A stretch of DNA of 64,000 nt from Aquitalea pelogenes (GTDB lineage Bacteria; Pseudomonadota; Gammaproteobacteria; Burkholderiales; Chromobacteriaceae), in contig NZ_LNQV01000018.1 of assembly GCF_001515305.1 (NCBI RefSeq), positions 1-64,000 of the forward strand, in the 5' to 3' direction. The stretch's first letter is position 1; each line of letters begins with the position of its first letter. Positions 58,855-64,000 of this stretch are shown piece by piece. The position numbers and the translations under genes are program-made. Below the pieces are notes generated by a model that worked only from the letters and a program-made list of their open reading frames with translations, was not told the DNA's origin and made no database searches.

Positions 58855-59874
58855 ATGTCCAGAAAACCCCGCTTGCGTTCCGGCACTGGCATCACCATGC
58901 ATGATGTCGGCCAGGCCGCCGGTGTCAGCGCCATTACCGTCTCACGCGCCTTGCACTCGCCAGAGCGCGTGTCTCCCGCCCTGCGTGAGAAAATCCTGCA
59001 GGTGGTGGAACAGCTGGGCTATGTGCCCAACCGCTCTGCGCGCCAGCTGGCCTCGGCCCGCTCCCATACCGTACTGGTGCTGATTCCCTCACTGAGCAAT
59101 ACCGTTTTCATTGATGCACTGGCCGGCATCGAATCGGTGTTGCAGCCGGCCGGTTACCAGATGCTGATCGGCAATACCCATTACAGCGACAGCGAGGAAC
59201 TGGCCCTGCTGCGTGCCTATTTGCAGCACAGCCCGGACGGCCTGCTTGTTACCGGGCTGAACCAGTTGCCCGCATTCCGCCAGATCGTCGCGCAGCAGGC
59301 ACTGCCCGCGGTGTACATGATGGATTTGAGTGAAGACGACAGGCCCTGTGTCGGCTTTTCCCAGGAAGCCGCTGGTGCCAGCATGACCCGCCATCTGCTG
59401 GAGCGCGGCAAGCGCCGTATCGCCTTTCTGGGTGCACAGCTGGATGAACGGGTGATCAAGCGGCTGCATGGCTACCGTTTGGCATTGCAAGAGGCCGGCT
59501 GTCACGACCCGGCGCTGGAATGGCTGAACCCGTCACCCTCCAGCATGCAGATGGGTGCCGACATGCTGGATGCGCTGCTGGCTGCCCACCCTGACTGTGA
59601 CGGTATTTTCTGCTGCAATGACGACCTGGCCATCGGTGCGATTGCCCGCTGTCAGCAACGCGGCATCGCTGTGCCCGCGCAACTGGCCATCGGCGGCTTC
59701 AACGACCTGCAAGCCGCCGCCTGGACCACACCAGCCCTCAGCAGCATTGCCACGCCACGCTTTGACATTGGCGTGGCTGCCGCACGCCTGTTGCTGCAAC
59801 AGCTGAACGGCGAAGCCATGACGTCGCAAAAGCTGGATCTGGGCTTCCAGCTCAAGATACGCGGCAGTTCCTGA
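58855..59874 (+). CDS. gntR: LacI family transcriptional regulator of gluconate use
   Basis: 339-aa LacI-type repressor. The helix-turn-helix is at residues ~14-40 (TMHDVGQAAGVSAITVSRAL) and the periplasmic-binding-like effector domain follows (TVLVLIPSLSNTVFIDALAGIE). GntR assignment comes from the adjacent gluconokinase and from two perfect TGTTAGCGCTAACA palindromes, the LacI/GntR-type operator, in the gap to gntK. Expected to be released by gluconate or 6-phosphogluconate. Confidence 0.85.
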   Translation: MSRKPRLRSGTGITMHDVGQAAGVSAITVSRALHSPERVSPALREKILQVVEQLGYVPNRSARQLASARSHTVLVLIPSLSNTVFIDALAGIESVLQPAGYQMLIGNTHYSDSEELALLRAYLQHSPDGLLVTGLNQLPAFRQIVAQQALPAVYMMDLSEDDRPCVGFSQEAAGASMTRHLLERGKRRIAFLGAQLDERVIKRLHGYRLALQEAGCHDPALEWLNPSPSSMQMGADMLDALLAAHPDCDGIFCCNDDLAIGAIARCQQRGIAVPAQLAIGGFNDLQAAAWTTPALSSIATPRFDIGVAAARLLLQQLNGEAMTSQKLDLGFQLKIRGSS

Positions 59875-59962
59875 GCGCCGTCCCGCACAAGCTGCAAGCC
59901 CCCTGTCCGCCCATACTGGCATTGCTGCCATGCAGCACATGATTTGATTGCCGCGCCGATAT

Positions 59963-59976
59963 TGTTAGCGCTAACA
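59963..59976 (+). promoter_or_regulatory. GntR operator 1
   Basis: Perfect palindrome TGTTAGCGCTAACA. Its centre lies 53 bp from that of operator 2, about five helical turns, which would allow cooperative or looped binding. Transcription of gntK must start near or between the two. Confidence 0.8.
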
Positions 59977-60015
59977 TCGCGCCAGATTGTTCAGGCAAAT
60001 TTTTTTATCTCAATT

Positions 60016-60029
60016 TGTTAGCGCTAACA
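60016..60029 (+). promoter_or_regulatory. GntR operator 2, overlapping the gntK start codon
   Basis: Second perfect TGTTAGCGCTAACA. Its last A is the first base of the gntK ATG (60029), so bound repressor would sit on the start of the gene, and the operator replaces any Shine-Dalgarno sequence. Confidence 0.8.
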
Positions 60030-60550
60030 TGAAAACTCCGAACATTGTGGTGATGGGCGTGGCCGGCTGCGGCAAGAGCAGCCTGGGCCAGGCACTGGCT
60101 GCCGCCCTGTCATCCACCTACATCGAAGGCGACCGCTTTCATCCACCGGAAAACATTGCCCGCATGCAGGCAGGCATTGCCCTGACCGACGCCGACCGCG
60201 CCGGCTGGCTGGCACAGCTGGCCGCGCAACTGGCCAAGGCCAGGGCAGAACAACAAGCCGTGGTGCTGGCCTGTTCAGCCCTCAAGCAGCGCTACCGCGA
60301 CACCCTGCGCAGCGGCGACCCGGACTTGCTGCTGGTGCACCTCAAAGGTGACAAGGCGGTCATTGCCGAGCGCATGGCGGCCCGTGACGCCCATTTCATG
60401 CCGACTTCACTGCTGGACAGCCAGTTTGCCGACCTGGAGCCACCGGAAGCACAGCGCGAAAACGTCATCACGCTGGATGTCAGCCAGCCCCTGAGCACCT
60501 TGCTGCAACACAGCTTGCAGCAGATAGCACAACGTCAGTCCCAAGCATAA
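60029..60550 (+). CDS. gntK: Gluconokinase
   Basis: Phosphorylates gluconate to 6-phosphogluconate with ATP. 173 aa, P-loop GVAGCGKS (residues 10-17), substrate motif EGDRFHPPENIARM and LSCSALKQRYRD-like ACSALKQRYRD, as in E. coli GntK. ATG 60029 gives the normal family N-terminus; no ribosome site is visible before it, the spot being occupied by operator 2. Followed by a transporter after 27 nt. Confidence 0.93.
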   Translation: MKTPNIVVMGVAGCGKSSLGQALAAALSSTYIEGDRFHPPENIARMQAGIALTDADRAGWLAQLAAQLAKARAEQQAVVLACSALKQRYRDTLRSGDPDLLLVHLKGDKAVIAERMAARDAHFMPTSLLDSQFADLEPPEAQRENVITLDVSQPLSTLLQHSLQQIAQRQSQA

Positions 60551-60577
60551 AAACCGAGACAACAGAGGAGACTTCAG

Positions 60578-61888
60578 GTGACACAACAATCCACTCCACA
60601 TCGCAGCACACCACGCCGCTGGCGCATTGGCGGACTACTGGGCATTGGCGTTCTGGTGAATTACTTCGACCGCATCAGCCTGTCTGTCGCCGCTCCGCAG
60701 TTACAGCAGGAATTTCATCTCTCCAGCAGCGACCTGGGGGTTTTGTTCAGTGCCTTTTTCTGGACCTATGCCTTATTGCAGATTCCGACCGGGCTGATCC
60801 TCGACCGCTTTGGCGTGACCCGCGTCGGGCGCTGGGGTGCCTTGTTATGGGGAGTGGCCTCCACCCTGACCGCCTGTGCCGGTGGATTCGGCGGCGTGTT
60901 TGTCGCCCGCGCCTTGCTGGGCGTGGCCGAAGCACCGGGCTTTCCGGTCAGTGCCAAGGCTACCGGCTACTGGTTTCCGCGCCGCGAACGCGCGATGGCA
61001 ACGGCCTTGTTCGATGCGGCAGCCAAGTTTTCCAATGTGATTGGCGTGCCGCTGGTTGCCCTGACCGTGGTGAACCTTGGCTGGCGCTGGGGCTTTGGCC
61101 TTACCGCCCTGCTCAGCCTGGCGTACTTTGTCGCCTTTACCCTGATTTATCGTGACCCCAGCCAGGACAGCAAATTGTCGGCCGAGGAATACCGCCACAT
61201 CACCGAAGGCGGTGCCGCCGCCGAAGGGGTAAGCCAGGCCGGATCGCTGGCCATGCTGGGCTACCTGTTACGCCAGCGCAAGGTATGGGGTTTGTCCATC
61301 GGCTTTGCCGCCTATGGCTATGTGTTTTACCTGTTTCTCACCTGGCTGCCCGGCTATCTGGTGCAGACCATGCACATGAGCATTCTGAAATCGGCCAGCT
61401 ATGCGGCCATCCCGTGGATATTCGCCACCCTGGCCGACCTCCTGGTGGGCGGCTGGCTGATTGACCACCTGATTGCCCGTGGCCATGACGAAACCCGGGT
61501 GCGCAAGGGCGTATTGCTGGGTGGCATGCTGCTGGGGCTTGCCGTATTCGGCACCACCACGACCAGCGACCCGCTGATTGCCATTGTGTGGATCAGCATC
61601 GCCCTGAGCGGGCTGGCTGCCGCTGCGCCGGTAGGCTGGTCGCTGCCCTCGCTGATTGCGCCGCGTGGCGGTACTGGTACGGTGGGCGGCATCATGAATT
61701 TTGCCAACAACATGATGGGCGCGGTGGCACCGATTGTTACCGGCATCATCGTGGGCAATACCCACTCCTTTACCAACGCCTTCCTGATTGCCGGTTTCAT
61801 GCTGTTGATCGGGGTGCTGTCCTTCCTCTTCCTGCTGGGTCGCATTGAGCCCATTGCAGAACCACCAAGCACGGGCGGCGCAGCCTGA
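60578..61888 (+). CDS. MFS transporter, anion:cation symporter type, probable gluconate uptake
   Basis: 436 aa with twelve hydrophobic segments and the family loop LDRFGVTRVGRWG between helices 2 and 3. It resembles the ACS (D-galactonate/hexuronate) branch rather than the GntP-type permeases that usually accompany gntK. Starts at GTG 60578 with AGGAG 10 nt before. Location beside gntK under GntR control suggests gluconate or a related sugar acid. Confidence 0.82.
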   Translation: MTQQSTPHRSTPRRWRIGGLLGIGVLVNYFDRISLSVAAPQLQQEFHLSSSDLGVLFSAFFWTYALLQIPTGLILDRFGVTRVGRWGALLWGVASTLTACAGGFGGVFVARALLGVAEAPGFPVSAKATGYWFPRRERAMATALFDAAAKFSNVIGVPLVALTVVNLGWRWGFGLTALLSLAYFVAFTLIYRDPSQDSKLSAEEYRHITEGGAAAEGVSQAGSLAMLGYLLRQRKVWGLSIGFAAYGYVFYLFLTWLPGYLVQTMHMSILKSASYAAIPWIFATLADLLVGGWLIDHLIARGHDETRVRKGVLLGGMLLGLAVFGTTTTSDPLIAIVWISIALSGLAAAAPVGWSLPSLIAPRGGTGTVGGIMNFANNMMGAVAPIVTGIIVGNTHSFTNAFLIAGFMLLIGVLSFLFLLGRIEPIAEPPSTGGAA

Positions 61889-61921
61889 GTCAAGGCTGAT
61901 ACTGGCTGCACGGTTTGCAAG

Positions 61922-61944
61922 CGACCCGCCTGGCGGGTCGTTTT
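61922..61944 (+). terminator. Terminator of the gluconate operon
   Basis: CGACCCG / CGGGTCG stem with CCTGG loop followed by TTTT, 34 nt after the transporter stop. Confidence 0.75.
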
Positions 61945-62106
61945 GCTGTCAATGCCGCAGTGCCTGTGTGAATGGCCAGTTCCATCTGACAGCTCAGGCT
62001 GTAAATATCGCCAGGTCGCCAAGCAAGCAACCGTTACAGGCAGACCCCCCGGCTGCTGTTGGCGCGCTATGCCGGCCACACCCATTCACCCCGCTGAGGA
62101 GTTCAC

Positions 62107-62610
62107 ATGGAACAGCATCACGCCAGTGTTTTCATTTATCCAACTCACGCAGAAGCCGAAAAAGCCATCCGCATCCTGGACCGCGCCGGTTTCGACATCA
62201 AGCAACTGTCCATCATCGGCAAGGGTTATCACAGCGAAGAACATCCGGTCGGGTTTTACACCACCAGCGAAAAGATCAAGACCTGGGGTGGTGTTGGCGC
62301 ATTCTGGGGCGGCCTGTGGGGGCTGCTGTTTGCCCCCGCCGTCTTTCTGCTGCCAGGCGTCGGGCTGGTTGCCATGGCAGGCCCGATCGTCACCACCCTG
62401 GTCAGCGCCGTGGAAGGTGCCGTGGTGGTTGGCGGGGTTTCCGCCCTGGCGGCAGCACTCACCAAACTGGGCGTGAAGAAAGAAGACGCCGTGGAGTACG
62501 AGTCGGCACTGAAAGCTGACAAATACGTGCTGCTGGTGCACGGTTCTGCCGCCGATCAGGACAAGGCACAAACCATCCTGAGCAATGCCGACGCCTGGAA
62601 ATCTGCCTGA
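62107..62610 (+). CDS. General stress protein-like (YflT domain) membrane protein
   Basis: 167 aa. N-terminal YflT/stress-17M-type fold (SVFIYPTHAEAEKAIRILDRAGFDIKQLSIIGK), two central hydrophobic segments (~64-85 and ~95-118) rich in Gly/Ala, C-terminal VLLVHGSA. The function is unknown in this family; expression often rises in general stress. GAGGAG precedes the ATG. Monocistronic with a terminator. Confidence 0.75.
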   Translation: MEQHHASVFIYPTHAEAEKAIRILDRAGFDIKQLSIIGKGYHSEEHPVGFYTTSEKIKTWGGVGAFWGGLWGLLFAPAVFLLPGVGLVAMAGPIVTTLVSAVEGAVVVGGVSALAAALTKLGVKKEDAVEYESALKADKYVLLVHGSAADQDKAQTILSNADAWKSA

Positions 62611-62616
62611 TATCCC

Positions 62617-62654
62617 CTGCCGCCAGTGCGCAGCTGCGCCTTGGCGGCAGTTTT
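62617..62654. terminator. Terminator after the stress-domain gene
   Basis: CTGCCGCCA / TTGGCGGCAG stem with an inner GCGCAGCTGCGC palindrome and then TTTT. It ends at the stop of the convergent gene. Confidence 0.75.
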
Positions 62655-62944
62655 CAATCCAGCGCGTGCAACAGTTTCACTTCCACCGGCACCGCCAGCT
62701 TGTCGGCCACCCAGGCCCGGTAAGCCTGGTAATGCGCAGAAGCGCGATGGGCCTCCACCGCAGCCATGTCACGGTAGCGTTCAAACACATGCAGCACGTC
62801 GACTGCACCCTCTTCCTGCAATACCTGGTACACCTCACAGCCTGCTTCCGCCAGACTGTCCCGCTGCATGTCACGCATGGCATCACGCAGCGCCTGGCTG
62901 TGCTCAGGCAGGCAACGCAAACTGGCAAAGATAAATACGCTCAT
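62654..62944 (-). CDS. Antibiotic biosynthesis monooxygenase (ABM) domain protein
   Basis: 96-aa single ABM/dimeric alpha-beta barrel domain: MSVFIFASLRCLPEHSQALRDAM..., CEVYQVLQEEGAVDVLHVFERYRD, AHRASAHYQAYRAW. YgiN-like quinol monooxygenases and heme-degrading relatives share the fold; the substrate is unknown. Convergent with the stress-domain gene. Confidence 0.82.
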   Translation of the reverse strand: MSVFIFASLRCLPEHSQALRDAMRDMQRDSLAEAGCEVYQVLQEEGAVDVLHVFERYRDMAAVEAHRASAHYQAYRAWVADKLAVPVEVKLLHALD

Positions 62945-63135
62945 GTTTTCCCCCTGGAATAAACCGCTTTGCGGTCGTCAATCATACTGCAAAGCAGCAG
63001 TGCCAGACTGTAGCTGCGCCCAGCCCCTTTGCTGACGACATTGCATGGACCACAAACCAAGCAATTGCTTGCTTGCATATATTTGTGACTGGTAAGGTGA
63101 TGGCTTCAAACAACACGACACGGGAGAAACTGCAA

Positions 63136-64000
63136 ATGAAACAACGCGATATCGTGGTATTGAGTGCCGTGCGTTCGGCGATCGGTACGTTTGGCGGCGG
63201 CCTGAGCCACCTGGAACCGGCCGAACTGGGCGGCATGGTGATGAAGGAAGCCGTGCTGCGTTCCGGCGCAGACGCCAGCAAGATTCACCACGTAACAGTG
63301 GGCAATTGCATTCCGACAGAAAGCCGCTATGCCTATGTGGCACGGCTGGCTTCGATTGCGGCCGGTTTGCCGATGGAATCTGTCGCCATGGCAGTCAACC
63401 GCCTGTGTGGTTCCGGCCTGCAAGCCGTGGTGTCCAGCGCCCAGGCCATCATGCTGGGTGACTGTGACTATGCCATCGGCGGCGGGGTGGAAGTGATGTC
63501 GCGAGCCGGCTACCTGTTGCCGCAATTGCGCAGCGGTGCGCGCATGGGCGACGTCAAGGCGCTGGACATGATGACCGCCGCGCTGACCGACCCCTTCGGT
63601 GTGGGCCACATGGGCATTACCGCCGAGAACCTGGTGGACAAATGGCAGCTCAGCCGCGAAGAACAAGACCAGTTCGCCCTGGTTTCGCAACAGCGCGCGG
63701 CCGCCGCCATTGCCGATGGCCGCTTTGCCAGCCAGATCGTCCCCATCGTCAGCCAGACCCGCAAGGGTGAAGTGGTATTCGATACCGACGAACATCCGCG
63801 TGCCACCACGCTGGAGGCGCTGGCCAAGATGAAACCGGCATTCAAGAAGGACGGCTCGGTCACCGCAGGCAATGCCTCGGGCATCAATGATGGTGCGGCC
63901 TTCCTGGTGCTGGCCAGTGCCGAAGCCGCCACCGCAGCCGGACAGCAGCCAATGGCACGGCTGGTTTCCTACGCGGTGTGTGGCGTGCCCAACCACATCA
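63136..64000 (+). CDS. Acetyl-CoA C-acetyltransferase (thiolase), partial at window end
   Basis: 288 codons of a second thiolase, cut by the window. Acylation cysteine C91 in VNRLCGSGLQAV; start MKQRDIVVLSAVRSAIGTFGG with GGGAGA before the ATG. Closer to biosynthetic/BktB-PhaA type thiolases (acetoacetyl-CoA or short chain) than the fad-block thiolase. Its downstream His and second Cys signatures would be outside the window. Confidence 0.9.
   Translation, partial: MKQRDIVVLSAVRSAIGTFGGGLSHLEPAELGGMVMKEAVLRSGADASKIHHVTVGNCIPTESRYAYVARLASIAAGLPMESVAMAVNRLCGSGLQAVVSSAQAIMLGDCDYAIGGGVEVMSRAGYLLPQLRSGARMGDVKALDMMTAALTDPFGVGHMGITAENLVDKWQLSREEQDQFALVSQQRAAAAIADGRFASQIVPIVSQTRKGEVVFDTDEHPRATTLEALAKMKPAFKKDGSVTAGNASGINDGAAFLVLASAEAATAAGQQPMARLVSYAVCGVPNHI

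Overview
The window reads as chromosomal DNA of a GC-rich betaproteobacterium, most likely Neisseriales, family Chromobacteriaceae (Chromobacterium/Aquitalea-like). This rests on protein character and gene order (folC, SPOR protein, cvpA, purF, metZ in a row; darP divergent from pmbA) and was not checked against a database. I see no prophage, insertion sequence, integron or CRISPR array. It is mostly housekeeping and metabolic sequence.

Layout. 1-6.7 kb: tRNA-Val and tRNA-Asp, dsbB, a patatin-like lipase, pmbA/tldE, then a forward run darP-mog-yheT-trpC. 6.7-10.6 kb: a secreted patatin/beta-barrel protein (type Vd style) divergent from a PilZ-like protein. 10.6-19.6 kb: a one-strand fatty-acid degradation block, psrA-type regulator, fadE, thioesterase, fadL, bifunctional HADH/ECH and thiolase, with matching operator-like motifs before psrA and before fadL. 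19.7-26.3 kb: metZ, purF, cvpA, SPOR protein, folC, ygfX and a hypothetical. 26.4-33.1 kb: uup, an NlpC/P60 lipoprotein, aromatic/aspartate aminotransferase, small membrane protein, cupin, DUF2867 protein and a CDGSH iron-sulfur protein. 33.3-38.1 kb: clpB and a chemoreceptor. 38.4-43.1 kb: selD, mnmH and mnmC, which act together on the tRNA wobble uridine, then a thioesterase. 43.2-44.8 kb: a strong candidate small RNA, a TauE/SafE permease and a small basic protein. 44.9-53.2 kb: complete kdp potassium operon including kdpF, an additional 29-residue membrane ORF before it, and kdpDE. 53.4-57.0 kb: an unusual trio, nitrilase-type amidase, ATP-grasp ligase and C45-type Ntn hydrolase. 57.2-61.9 kb: hypothetical protein, endonuclease I, and a gluconate module (LacI-type regulator, gluconokinase, MFS transporter) with two perfect operators. 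62-64 kb: stress-domain protein, small monooxygenase and the start of a thiolase running off the window.

A striking global feature is that six conserved genes (fadE, folC, uup, the NlpC/P60 gene, selD, kdpA) are each broken by a shift that one added base repairs to the normal family length. As folC is normally essential, sequencing or assembly deletions are the simplest explanation. A seventh break, in the CDGSH gene, has the opposite sign and lies in a perfect 17-bp inverted repeat, which fits a quasi-palindrome template-switch mutation.

The best candidates for something undescribed are the ~139-nt structured RNA at 43214-43352 and the nitrilase/ATP-grasp/Ntn-hydrolase cluster at 53425-57001.
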